Below are positions 11,762 through 23,700 of a DNA stretch of 64,000 bases, piece by piece (the stretch's first letter is position 1; each line of letters starts with the position of its first letter). This DNA is from Boesenbergia rotunda (lineage: Eukaryota > Streptophyta > Magnoliopsida > Zingiberales > Zingiberaceae). The notes below the pieces were generated by a model. The model had not been told where the DNA came from and made no database searches. It saw nothing but the letters and a program-made list of their open reading frames with translations. Location: positions 50,586 to 114,585 of the forward strand of contig JAGFNQ010007711.1 of the NCBI GenBank assembly GCA_024364735.1. Reading direction: 5' to 3'. Made by a program: the position numbers and the translations under genes.

Positions 11762-12001
11762 ATGGCGAGGTTGAGCTCAATGTGCTGTTATTTTTCTTGT
11801 TTCTTGGTGTTCCTGCTATTATTACGTACTACTTCAGGGTCGTCCTCGTCTCGCCGGATGCTCTACGATCGACCGTCCTCACCGTCGACGAGCCACTGTC
11901 CCGAAGGTTCGAACGTCGACGCCGGAAAGCCGAAGACGGCTGGCTTGGTGTACAGGCCAGAGAGGCTGAGCCCAAGCGGACCCGACCCCATGCATCACTG
12001 A
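11762..12001 (+). CDS. CLE (CLAVATA3/ESR-related) signalling peptide precursor
   Basis: An intronless frame of 79 residues with all three parts of a CLE precursor. Residues 1-26 form a hydrophobic secretion signal (CCYFSCFLVFLLLL core). A variable serine-rich middle follows. The protein ends exactly with the 12-residue CLE motif RLSPSGPDPMHH at residues 68-79. Conserved features are Arg1, Pro4, Gly6-Pro7, Asp8-Pro9 and His11; Pro4 and Pro7 are the positions that are hydroxylated in known CLEs. It is closest to the RLSPGGPDPRHH type found in Arabidopsis CLE1-7, differing at two positions. The mature peptide would be released by proteolysis in the apoplast and perceived by a CLV1/BAM-type receptor kinase. 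The ATG is the first in frame and directly precedes the signal sequence. Confidence in the family is high; the receptor and tissue are unknown. Confidence 0.9.
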   Translation: MARLSSMCCYFSCFLVFLLLLRTTSGSSSSRRMLYDRPSSPSTSHCPEGSNVDAGKPKTAGLVYRPERLSPSGPDPMHH

Positions 12002-12039
12002 ATTTAACTCGCAGCTTCTTAATTTCTTTAAGCTGAAGA

Positions 12040-13150
12040 GTTACTGTACTCGATTCAGAGCTTGGAGATTCCGTTCCCAGTTTTCCAAATCTATCAGGAT
12101 GTTTAATTTCCTCTAATTTCGTGAAACGCTGACGAAGTATTCGCCATGTTGTTGTTTTTTAAAAATAAAAAAGAAAAAGAAAAAAATAAATAAAGAAGGG
12201 AAAAAGGGCGTCTTCATCTTCCTCAATTCCCGCTGCTGCGTGTCTGTGAATGTACAGTAGGCCGCGCAAATGCTCCCCTGTCGTTTCAAATTACAGAGCC
12301 CCACTTCTTCGGCCTCTTCATTCCTGTACAGATAGGACACCGAACGCTCTTATTGGCCAACCAAAATCGATGAAACCGTCGAGGGGCCGCGTTGCCACGG
12401 CGAGGCTTCTCGTTCGCTGAGTGGACGCCCGCACGCGAAGCCTCGAAAGCACGAACGCCTGCAGCCTTCCGCAGCGGGCACTGCCGCTGTCTGCGCTCAG
12501 GAAAGAGAAATCCATTTTTGAATAAAAATTACAGTAAGTAATAATTAATTTTTTTCTTAAAATATAAAAGTTTATTTAAACATAATGTTTTAAAATATTT
12601 AATTTGGGGTTATGATACGCATAATAAAAGTGAATATTCAATAAAAATTTTGACTATCAATTGATGATATATCCAATGTCCGATTCTCAATCGAACACCG
12701 TCGGCGGCTTTCGGACACCGTTGGCGGCCTTTGGCTGCCGTTCCGAACCAAACTATATCTTGGGGGCACGGTGAGCCCGTCGAGGATCGTCGCAATTACG
12801 ATCTCGCATCATTCACCATCGATTTTGATGGGTTCATCATTACCGGTGATCCAGATGAGTTCATCATCCCCATAAGATATAGTTTAATTTGAGGCGGTGA
12901 TTGGAGGCCGCCAGTGCTGTTCGATTGAAATCGGACATCAAACGTATCATGAGATGATTAAATTTTTTACTAAATATTTATTTTTTACTGTAAATATTTC
13001 TCATAAATTGTTAGAAGTAAATGATAATATAAATAATTTTTGTTATGAATTTTAGGATTTATTGAAATTTTAACCTGAAAATAAAAAAGAGAGATTTACC
13101 TTTCGTCTCGTCAATCGACTGTACTTCTCCTTCTTTCCTTCCGCTGGCTC
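12040..13150. other. Intergenic region between CLE gene and kinase gene
   Basis: There is an A-rich tract at 12160-12200 and no recognisable gene. The final few hundred bases should be the promoter and 5' UTR of the kinase. Confidence 0.35.
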
Positions 13151-13183
13151 CGAGTTCGAGCAGCGGGCGCCGTATTGCCGCCA

Positions 13184-16100
13184 ATGGACGCAGAGGAGCG
13201 AAGGGAGGAGAGCGCGACGCTGGTGGTGATCGTGGTCCTGGCGGTGCTCGCTCTCGCCTCTCTGCTCTTCGCCTTCGGTTACTACTGCTACATCCGCAGC
13301 AAGGTCGGTCGACGCCGCAAGGCCCTCAAGGATGATGGCCAGAAGGTGTCTGGTGACAAGGTTGCCAAGGATGTGGATGGCGAGGTGGAAGTTGTGGTCG
13401 CAGCGGGGAAAGGCAGAGACGGTGGCGGCAGAGGAGGAGGAAGAGGAATGCAGGTGTTCTCCTACAAGCAGATGCACGCGGCTACGAGCGGATTTGGGAA
13501 AGGGAATGTCATTGGACGTGGGAGCTTCGGGTCTGTGTACAAGGGAACCCTCCCGCCGCCCGACGGCCGGAAGGTGGCCATCAAGCTAATGAACAGCGGA
13601 GGGAAGCAAGGGGAAGAGGAGTTCAAGATGGAGGTGATGATGATTTCACTAATAACGGAAACATCATTTTTCTCCTTTTTACTAATAACCAAGACAAAAA
13701 TCCTTTCTTTGAACGTTTGGATCCTTTTCCTCCCTTCTTGTGCTTGATCTGTTTTTGGAATGAAGCTAATTGCCGTCAGATGATAGGTGGAACTACTGAC
13801 GCGACTCCGGTCGGCTTATTTACTGGCATTGATCGGCTACTGCTCCGAAGGTGGTCACAGGCTGTTGGTTTATGAGTACATGGCCAATGGAAGCCTCCAG
13901 GAACATCTGTATCCTGCCACGAGTTGTATGCAAGCTATTTTTTCATTGAAGATATCTTGTTGTTTCTTCTGGTTTGTTTACTGTTATTGGTATTGAATTG
14001 TAGGGGATAACAGCTGATAATTGGTTGTTGGTTGCAATATGTTAGGTCAAACTCATAGGCCAAGATTCTGACATCTTAATTTACAGGAAAGCAAAGATAC
14101 ATCAGCAATGAAACAACACGACTAGAAGAAGAAAAATAATTCTCAACTTTAAGGCTTGTTTCTCCTTTTGGTAGATATTTTGATATAAGGATCGTTGCAG
14201 AAATTGTTGTGAGTTATTTAATTTACTCACAATTTTTATGACTGCATTATTCATCATGATCCAATTGGGAGAAAGGCTATGTTTTAGAGTGCCAAAGAAA
14301 GGTAAGGCAGAAGCAGTTGATTCAGCTGGGTTACTTAATTAATCATTGCCTCTAGCACTTTTGCTAGTGTGCTTATTTCTCTACTAATCTTCCTTGATTT
14401 ACTTGTGTTGCTTGTTTTTGTTTTCCATTTGGAAAGAAAGAAATAGGACTTCAAAATGGTTTGTGGAATTCAGAATTAAATGATAATAAATTATTTATCT
14501 CTAGTCTTTGCATATTGAGATATGCTCGATGTTATCATGCTGCTTGCTTTTTGTCGAGTGTCATTTGATACCTCTAGTCTTTACCGAAACTATATCTTGT
14601 TGAGATATGTTTAAGCAATCTTCAGTTATCTACATGAAATAGACAGTTGACCTTGATGACAAAGTTACCTTGACTATAGAAAGTCATACGATTAGTTTTT
14701 CTTTTCATAGTGGAAATTTAACAATGTACCACTTACCACAAACAAAATGGCAAAATAAATACTTTCAAAGCAATTCTCATTGGGCAGTTAGATTTTAAAT
14801 CTAGAGATGGCAATGGTAAGATTGACAAATGTATTTTCAAAAGAATTCTCATTAAGCATTGTGTTTCCTCTCCATTTTGATCTGATAAATATAACCAGTG
14901 TTTAGAATACCATACCAGACTTCCTGGTATAATCGTTCTTCCTTGTTCGGCCAAAGCTTGTTATCCGGACCACTCTTTTGTTGGGTGGTCCTTGTGAACC
15001 AGTAATACTGAGTGTTTTGAGCAACTAAGGATTTAAATATTCATTACAGGCCGGCAAATACATTAATGGAATATGTACATTCTTATAAGTTAAGCACTCC
15101 TTCAACTTCAAAAATAACAGGAGTGAATCCCCATAAACTACTTTCTTGAACAATTCAATTAAGATGGGTAAGTTTTAAATTGTTGAATAGGATCTTCCAG
15201 TGCCAAACTAAGGTCCAAATAGCTGGATGAAAATGTAGTGACTCGGTGATGTTGACAATCTTATTGATTCCTTATACGTGTGCATGCAATTACACAAGTT
15301 GCTTATGATTTGTAACATACTAGGCAGCTGCATATACTTCGGATCATGTGAGCAAAATATTTGAAAGGTCTTCAGGTACTTTGAGAAAGAAACAGTCCTG
15401 GACCATAAATTGAGTGACATTGTCTTCGTTTTCATTTAGATTCTCTTATGTTCATATTTGACATTATTTGAGCCTCGAAGAGTATTCAAATTGCTGGTTT
15501 TGTCCTAAATTGCTATAAAACATTCAAAAATTGTGTGTATAGTTAAAAATGGGTCGCACGTTACGTATATCTTGTTCTTGTTTTTCTCAAGCAAATGGGA
15601 ACAAAAGCGTCTCCTAGCAATGTATTCTCTCATGAGACCAATACAAATAAATCCATTTGAAGCTAGGAAAAGAAATTGACATTATTAATTGTATCTTCAG
15701 GTTCGGTTGGTGGCGTGTCAAAGTTGGATTGGGAGATTAGGATGAAGATAGCTCTTGAGGCTGCCAAAGGTCTTGAATACTTGCATGAGCAAGTCAATCC
15801 ACCAGTAATTCACAGGGACTTCAAGAGTAGTAATATCCTGTTGGACAAAGATTTCCACGCAAAAGTTTCTGACTTTGGTCTAGCCAAATTTGGTTCTGAA
15901 AAAGCAGGAGGTCACGTTTCGACCCGAGTTCTTGGTACCCAAGGCTATGTAGCTCCAGAGTAAAATTCCAAAATGTCACAGTATTGTGTTCAAATAACAT
16001 TGTGGTGAAGTCTAAAGCAACCACAATTAAGAAAGGATTGGTGTCTTGCCTAATTGAAGCTTTCTATTTTCTTCTTCAGGTATGCACTAACAGGTCATTT

Positions 16101-16540
16101 GACTACAAAATCAGATGTTTACAGCTACGGCGTTGTGCTCTTGGAGTTGCTTACGGGCAGAGTTCCAGTCGACATGAACAGACCTCCAGGAGAAAGTGTA
16201 CTAGTGTCTTGGGTAAGCATCCTATATTCTCAATGTAGATAATCCACACTGCATTGGAACTACTTTTTTCAGTCTCTCTGATTCCATTTATTTCGCTTTT
16301 GCGAAGGCACTTCCTCAACTAACAGATCGCGAGAAGGTTGCGCAAGTTATGGATCCAGCATTGGAAGGGCAGTATTCTCTGAAAGAAGCTGTTCAGGTTG
16401 CTGCAATCGCAGCTATGTGTGTGCAGCCAGAGGCTGATTACAGACCTCTTATGGCCGATGTAGTCCAGTCCCTGGTCCCTCTGATACAGCACAAATCAGC
16501 CACAAAGGCCAGAAGTGGCTCCAGTTTACAAGCTCTATAG
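13184..16540 (+). CDS. Membrane-anchored receptor-like Ser/Thr kinase without ectodomain
   Basis: Five exons: 13184-13633, 13787-13925, 15701-15959, 16080-16212 and 16307-16540, giving about 404 residues. A short N-terminus is followed by one membrane helix (residues 12-35), a basic juxtamembrane stretch and a glycine-rich linker. The kinase domain has P-loop GRGSFGSV (111-118), Lys134 in [12 protein letters not shown] with Asp236, DFG (254-256) and APE. It is an RD kinase expected to be active. The gene resembles Arabidopsis At3g58690, a PBL/PERK-related kinase, from the N-terminal YYCYIRSKV to VQSLVPLI. The start is the ATG giving [10 protein letters not shown]; an upstream in-frame TTG is not used. 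All introns are GT-AG. The second is about 1.8 kb, and its donor could be at 13926 (GTATGC) or 13923 (GTTGTA), both in the same phase. Substrates and signals are unknown. Confidence 0.9.
13926..15700 (+). other. Large intron 2 of the kinase gene
   Basis: About 1.8 kb with GT and AG ends and a pyrimidine-rich acceptor (GTATCTTCAG). No inserted gene or recognisable transposon was seen inside it. Confidence 0.7.
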
Positions 16541-16544
16541 AACT

Positions 16545-18420
16545 GGTCACTTACCTGGCTTTCTTAATCTGCAAGATCGCACTAATTTGTAACTTAGAAA
16601 CATGTTTGTAATGGATTTGTTAGAGCTATTTGTGGTAAAATTATGTTTCTACTTGTGCTATTGAAACATTTGTGTATTCTCTGATATGAAAGCTCGCTTT
16701 CTAACCTAATGACTGTATATATTGTCTTAATGGCTCCTTCTCAGTGAGGAGATAGGAAAAGGATTAATCTAATTCTCAATAATTCATGGCTTCGAGAAGG
16801 TCGAGAATTGTGCTGGAGGTTTTGACAAGGTAAAAGGAGGAGAGAACCTCACAATCCGTATTTTCTTCACTAGTTGTTTCTTCCAAAAGATAAATACAAC
16901 CCAAATGGTGCCAAAATTTGACAAGCCATGCCCCCACCAGTAGCGTGGAACCAAAGTTAGATTATTATATCAATCGAATTTAATTCAGTTCAGTTATTTT
17001 GAAATATCAGTTTTTTCAAAAAAAAAAATCGACTATATTGATTAATTGAATTCGATTTCGATTTTAAAATTTCTTATTTAATTAAATCAAATAAACAAAA
17101 TTAAATAATTAAATAATAATTCCTAACTAAGTGAACCTATAATCTTAACTAAGTGAACCTAGAAATCCCTAACTAATTGATAAATCTCCTATAAATTTGA
17201 TTAATTTGGTTCTCAATATTATCAATTTTTATTAGAAAATTCGATTGGTTCTGTTTGTTTGAAAAAAAATTAGTTTATTCCATTTCGATTAATTCAGTTC
17301 AATTGAGTTCAAATTTAATCGAATACTAGGCCCTATCAATTAGCATCTAAATAATCCGACAAAAGTGATTCTATTATGGATAAAAATCAAAAGAACGTTC
17401 CAAATTAAGAGAAACCTCAAGTTGGCATCATTTTTTTCAAAAAGAAATTAAATGGGCATCCCTTGCATGATTTTATTCCAAAAATACCCTTGAATCCAAT
17501 GCTATTGTAAAGCTACCAGATAACTTCTACACTATATAGAAATTACCAGGTAACTACTAGAACGTATTTAAAGTGAGTTTAGAATTTAAGATTTAAGATT
17601 TACACCATGTAAAAATTATTGAGTATCTGGTATAATATGTAGAAACTATCTAGTAGTTGTTACAATATATTTATGATGAGTTTAGGGTTGTAGTAGCTAT
17701 ATAATAACTTTTATAATTATTTTAAATTGATTTTGATAAATTTTAAATAATTTTTTACTTAAGTTAGTAAATAATATTTTGATATAATAATATTCCTATT
17801 CTAAATCTTAAATCTTAAATTCATACTGAAAAATATTATAACAGTTACCAATAACTTTTATACGTTATAATAATTATTGATAGTATCTACCTAATATAAA
17901 TCTTAAATCTTGAAATCATTCAAAATATATTATAACATCTATTGGTATTATAGAAATTATTTAATAGTTGTTAGATATTGTAGAAATTATTTGATATTTT
18001 CAGTATAAAATTATGAAAGGATTCTATTTAATTTTTTTTAAAAAAAAGTTTTTTTTGCCCTTCTATTATTGTGGCGGATAAGGAAGCATCATTCTTCCGT
18101 GGTGCACTGACTAACAAAGCACTGCGGTGCGATATTCCAGTGAGTCTACCTGGCAGAGCAAAAAAGATATTTTGATATTTATCCAGGACCAGGATCGATA
18201 TAAAGCGTAACAAAGTGTATATAATTAACGAAAATATCTATACCTGTTTCAATGGATTAACATGACTAAAAATTGGCCATTTAATTCCTGCCTCCCCTCC
18301 ATTATCCACGCCCTGTCTTGTTGCGTCGGTTGGGACGTAGCAAAGCACTTTTTAACAGAGAGGAAGAGTTTGTGCCGATTTTTAGAGGTCCCTTCGTCCT
18401 AATTCTTCATCAAAATTAAA
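16545..18420. other. Kinase 3' UTR and AT-rich intergenic region
   Basis: The first 200 bp are the likely 3' UTR of the kinase. From about 16950 to 18060 the sequence is very AT-rich. It has loosely repeated ATTATTTAGTAGTTGTTA-like segments (17510-18000) but no coding resemblance. Confidence 0.35.
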
Positions 18421-18445
18421 CAAACCTTCTGAGTTCTGAGAGAAG

Positions 18446-18821
18446 ATGTTGGAAGGCAAGGGGATGATCCAAGACACAGACATGCCATTGGAGATGCAGC
18501 TCCAAGCCATGTCCTCCGCCAGCGAAGCTCTCGACCTCTTCGACGTCTTGGATTGCAGAAACATCGCCGGCCACATCAAGAAGGTTTTTTTCATTTTTTT
18601 TTTAAAAAAGGTGTTCGAAATGGAAGCTTGATTTCAAACTGACATATTCAAAAATTGCATTTCTTCTCCGGTTTCAGGAATTTGATGTTGTGTATGGACC
18701 TGGATGGCAGTGCGTTGTGGGATCGAATTTTGGGTGTTTTTTCACACACTCTAAGGGGACCTTCATCTACTTCTGCTTGGAGTCTCTCAAGTTTCTCATC
18801 TTCAAAGGAGCTTCTGCATAG
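18446..18821 (+). CDS. Dynein light chain, LC8 type
   Basis: Two exons, 18446-18583 and 18678-18821, give a 93-residue protein, the normal LC8 (DYNLL) length. Exon 1 encodes the MLEGKGMIQDTDMP start and ALDLFDV. Exon 2 encodes EFDVVYGPGWQCVVG, the conserved FGCFFTHSKGTFIYF beta-strand region and the C-terminal FLIFKGAS. The 94-bp intron falls after HIKK and has GT-AG ends. LC8 is a homodimeric hub that binds short linear motifs. Land plants with flowers lack dynein motors, so here it probably acts as a dimerisation hub, for example at nuclear pores or with myosin-type cargo, which is inference. The gene runs toward the minus-strand tetraspanin gene, with about 470 bp between them. Confidence 0.93.
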
Positions 18822-19223
18822 TTTGAAGTGCATACTGGAGAATGGAATAAACTGTAGATATTTGGATAAATACAACTTTAAATTGTTAGTCAGCACTTTT
18901 CTCCTTCGAATGTATCAAACTTCAAATGTTACTGATAATTCACATGGAGGAAAGATCTGTAAACTTGTGGCTACCCATGTAAACGAAAGGTTTGGCATAC
19001 CAAGCCATCGTTTCAATGAATAAACGTGTACACGGGAAGGAAACTAGAATTTTACTTGACAAAGATGCATGCTGATGGAATATTAATTCTGTCAATGCAA
19101 TTTCATCAGTGCCAATGAGGCTTCCATGTCAAGACAAGCAAGTTGCTTTCGACATTAAGGAAAAGTTGATTTTGCAATTAAATATCAAAATGAAGTGCTA
19201 AGAATATATTCTTCCACACAATT

Positions 19224-19225
<2 letters not shown>

Positions 19226-19276
<51 letters not shown>
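19226..19276. repeat. (GA)n microsatellite
   Basis: About 25 uninterrupted AG dinucleotides lie just beyond the stop codon of the tetraspanin gene, between two convergent genes. It is likely polymorphic in length. Confidence 0.97.
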
Positions 19277-19278
<2 letters not shown>

Positions 19279-19287
19279 AGTTCTTGT

Positions 19288-20310
19288 TCAACAAGATAGT
19301 GCTGGTGACTCGGATCCATTCATCACAAGAAATGAGTATCTGAATTCATGTATAACTTCCCTTTGGCAATGATTCCTTGGTTGAGGTCCCATCGTCCTTA
19401 AAACTATTGCTAGCACCAACACATTTACCTGAAACATGATCATGAACCATTGCAATACGTACCATCACTTGCTGATCAATAGAACATTGCATTGATGGAT
19501 ACCTGTGCTAGAAGAATCGTAATTCCTGCCAGGCGGCACATATATGCATGGAACGAGAAGGTCTCCACAAATTTGGTGTTCCCCTCGAAATGTTCGGCGA
19601 TCACCTGTTTTGAAACAATTGAGAAATGAAAGATTAAACTCGATCCAAAGTCAGACAGGACACACACATATATGTAGCGTCAAGACTCATGAGCTAGCCT
19701 TACCCTTGGCCAGTCTATCTCAAAGAGAGTCACCACAATCGCCAGAATTTCAGAGAAAAGGATGAAGAAAATGAACACTATATACTAAAGATGAATGGTC
19801 AAGTAGATGTTACGCACGTAGTTTCATATCATAAACATATCGTTAACTGTTAAAGAGAGTATCAATCTATGGGAGTAACCAAAATTAAGAGGGAAAGAGG
19901 AATTAATAAAGGATACGAGGGAGAGATAAATCGGGTCGAGTGAGTTGGATACAACATGGCCGACGATGGCACTGAAGCAAACAACGATACCGACACCGAG
20001 CAACGTGTGAATAAACCTGCGAGGAAGTGAATTCAAGATCGTGGTCAATTTCTTTATTTTATATCCTATTTGTATCATGGAACCTCACTTAAACTATCAA
20101 ATCTTCTTAATTAGAGGAGCAGGGAATATGCAAACACACATACCATGGTGCAGGAAATGTGGATGCAGCAGCATCAAATTCAGCAACTGCTTGCTTCCAT
20201 GCCTTGAGCAGGCAGAGCGAGTAGATGATGATGGCGAGGCCGCAAAAGTTCACCACAAGATTCACAACCCTCATTGCATGGTTTAGCAAGCATATCGTGC
20301 AGTACGCCAT
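19288..20310 (-). CDS. Tetraspanin-like membrane protein (plant TET19/At2g20740 type)
   Basis: Five exons on the minus strand (20310-20144, 20016-19917, 19784-19704, 19604-19503, 19428-19288) join in frame to 196 residues. Four hydrophobic helices are visible: VVNLVVNFCGLAIIIYSLCLL, FIHTLLGVGIVVCFSAIVGHV, a third in the YIVFIFFILF exon and a fourth with LLAQVNVLVLAIVL. The PWFI junction followed by LGVG and GH, and the TMGPQP after helix 4, match a divergent plant tetraspanin group. The large loop (EIDWPRVIAEHFEGN...MCR) lacks the CCG motif of animal tetraspanins. Such proteins organise plasma-membrane microdomains; the specific role is unknown. The start is the ATG just before helix 1. The gene follows the TSO1-like gene on the same strand by about 480 bp. 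Confidence 0.82.
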
Positions 20311-20788
20311 GAGGTGAGTGCTCTCACTTGGGGCTTGTGGAGGTGGCAAAATATGGATGAGAGAGTTCCACGACAGGGAGAGGCATCTTCTTCCCCCAAA
20401 CATTCTACATTGATTAGTTTGACTGGAAGAGTTGGCAGTAGCATCACAAGACCTAACAGTCAATCCTTACCAATAAGATCTTCACCAATTAATATCCAAA
20501 CATAGTTAACTATGAGTAATCTAAATGAACAATATAGTATTTTATTCACCAGGTCAAGTCAATATCTAGTTGTTATACAATTGGTCGAACTCATCTGATT
20601 TTATTTTCTTATAATTATGCTTTCTCCGACAACACTTGCAAGCAAGAGAGAAACAAGTGATTGAAATAATCGAGCGTGGCTTGTATTACACGTCGAACAA
20701 CATGCTCATATGCTCTCAGAATAAATACACAGAGATGCGGTAGTGTAATCTGCTCATCGCTATACCTATCTATTTCCCGCTTTCCTAC

Positions 20789-23700
20789 CTACAACTCGAT
20801 GTTCTCAGTTTTGGGTTTAATCTCTCCATTCCGCGTGATCGGCCGTCCTACTTGTTGATCATGGTTACTGGAATTAACAGGGTTTGGTTTTGATGTTTGA
20901 GGTAGCTCTGCAGCAACTGTTGGAGCTCTAGTCAAACCCACCGCAGGTGATCCATGGAAATCAGATGTGTCAGGTTTCCCAGTCATGGATTTGAATCTCT
21001 CTTCTGTAAACATTCAAAAATCACATTTCCGAAAAAGTAAATCGAGTAGCAGAGAGTCAGGGATCAAAAGGAAATTCAAATAATGGGCCACCTTCTAAGA
21101 TATAATAAGAATGATGAAAGATCTAGACTATCAATTATCTCATATACAGTCATTACATTTGCATAAAGATTAACATTTACCTTTGAGTCTTCCAGAGGTG
21201 ACAATTTTACGAAGGTAGTTCCGAAACTCCAACAACACACACCTTTCTTGCTCTACAAAGATATCAGATGTGCTATGATTGCTGCAAGATGTTAGAGAAG
21301 TACTAGGATATTGAGACGTCATAAACATTGTGTCTTGCTCGTCACACATTAGAGCCAGTGTTCCTGGAGACATTGGCCTCTGCCCATGCTGTGTGTCCTC
21401 ACAGTCAAGGTCAGTCTCTTCTGCCTTAATTTTGTCTGCAGGAACACTGGCTGAATTGTGATCTGCGGACACAGGCTGAAAAATTGGATCCTCTTGTCGC
21501 TGATCATCTTCGTCTGGGTTTGAGGAAGCAATATGAGTTTCAACATGCTCATCCTTGTCAGTTGAGAAATTGTGTGTTGTTCCCTCTGAAATTTTTTATT
21601 GACGCGAACCAATAAAAAGAATGTAGAACAAAGAATTAAAAAAAACCATCAAGATGATGATTCACTACTGGCTACATGACCAGAGCATAGAACAGAAGTC
21701 TAACTAAGCAAATTAATCAATTAGCAGAAAGAATTCTAACCAGGAACTGAGGCAATTTCAGCATTGTATCCTTTTTTATGAGCAAATTTTACCATTTAGC
21801 TAATAAGTTTTCCAAAATGAATGAATCTGGAAACTTCTCCAGATTATCAATGCACATATACAAGATAAAACTAGCAATAAAGCAGAAATAATAGTGAATT
21901 TGTTTTAAATAGAAAGCATCCGGCTTGTTAATTTCAACAATTTGGTGAATGGAGGAAATAGCATTCTAATCACGTTTACTGCCAATATGTCCTCACAGTG
22001 GATAATTTCTAAGGCTCTCAATACAAAAGTTGCAACAAAACTACAAAATTGCATCCAGTTATCTAACAATCAACCTTAAATGATGTTATCCAAGTGTTTT
22101 TAAGCAGAAACATGATGGCTTTTATGACAATCAATGCAGCACAAATAAGTAATTTATACTATAGAAAGCCAATTTGCTCACTGCAGAGAACTAAATGGAC
22201 AGTAGTAATTTATCAACTAGAGTGTACATATATCCAAGCTGTTGCAACTATCAACTTGTGAAATTAAACATACCAGGAAAAGTTTTAGCTACATGCCCAG
22301 ATACAACCACCAGAAGCTTGCAGAGGTCAGTTATGTGCTCCGCTTGAACTACATCCGCTAGAAGAGACCTTAATGGTACCCAATCGAAGTCAAAATCTCA
22401 GACACATACAACTAAACGTTCCAAATTGAAGCTATGAAGCAACAAGATCATTTAAGAATAATTTATCTACCTGTAAGTGACTTTCGTAGGAGCTGTTGTA
22501 GTAGGAATAGTAGAATGTGCCACACGAACAAAATTAAAAGAAGAAGCTGGAACAGAAGCCTTCACTTGACTAGCCTGATAATCATTAAAAATTGAACAAA
22601 AAAGAGATGATGAATGAAAAAAAAAAAAGATTCACCAAATTAAATATGCTTTAATAATGCATGGTGAACACAGACCAAAAAAAGTCAATAATTTATGTTG
22701 GCTTTCTAATTCTTTACTATTAAGGTAAGTATAGGAAAAAAATGAATTGGCTCTTCCAAATCTTCATTAATTTAAGGTCAATTCAGGAAAATGTTTGTAA
22801 TGAATAAATATAGTTATTAAATGAAGATCACACAACCTTTACAAACCAAAAGCATAGTGTGTCAATAGGAAAGTCATCTTTGTTGGTTAGTTAATTAAAA
22901 AGACTCCAGTAAACCAAGCAAATCACGTACCTAAGATTGTTAAAATTCAAGAAGCTCACCTGTGGGAGTTGTGAAAGTCTGTGAAAAGATTGATCCTTTA
23001 CAGTTGTACTAGTAAAGAGGCTCTGGTTTCTCCTCCTCTTAGAAGATGGAGACATGAACCCTGAGGGACCAATAGCTCCATTCAGGGCTGCATTAGCCTG
23101 TTGCATGTAAAGCATGCTTCCATGATTACTAAGAAAAAGAGCTTTCCTCTCTTCACTGCCTTCAAAATTCTTACAATCCATGCATTTGCAATTATCAGAG
23201 CACAGAATATTGGCTTGGAAGCACTCGCAGTACTTCTTCAGGCATCCAGACTTCTTGCAATGGCATCCTTTGTTGTGTTTTCCCACCAAAGGTAGTTCTC
23301 CTGCCTCATCCTAGCATCCATAGCACATTAGTGTACGTCAGATTAAATGTGAATAAAATTTGCTTTAGAAAAATAGTGAAAGCATACCCTACTATCCCTA
23401 GTTGCATGAGGGCTACTACCAATCTTTGGCCTGAAGGCATTGGGATTGCGTTCTAGAATAGCCTCAATAGCTTCATGCCTGGCAGCTTCATTTTCAGCAT
23501 TGTTACAGCAGTTTGTGCAGTTGCAACCATCACAGTATACCCCAGATGCAAAACATTCACAATACCTATAAAACACAATGAGATTCACTTAAAGATAGTA
23601 AACAAACTTGACAGAAAAAGATGATAATTATGACAGTCAACCACTTTAATAGGATACCAAATTGCGATGCAACAGAAAATGCAGCTAGGGTGCCAATATG

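Noticed and set aside
11782..12036. Alternative 84-codon frame in the CLE region
   Set aside because: It overlaps the CLE frame, which has a signal peptide and an exact C-terminal CLE motif. The alternative has neither.
18610..19023. 122-codon frame downstream of dynein exon 1
   Set aside because: It is out of frame with the spliced LC8 product. The spliced model gives the exact 93-residue family length.
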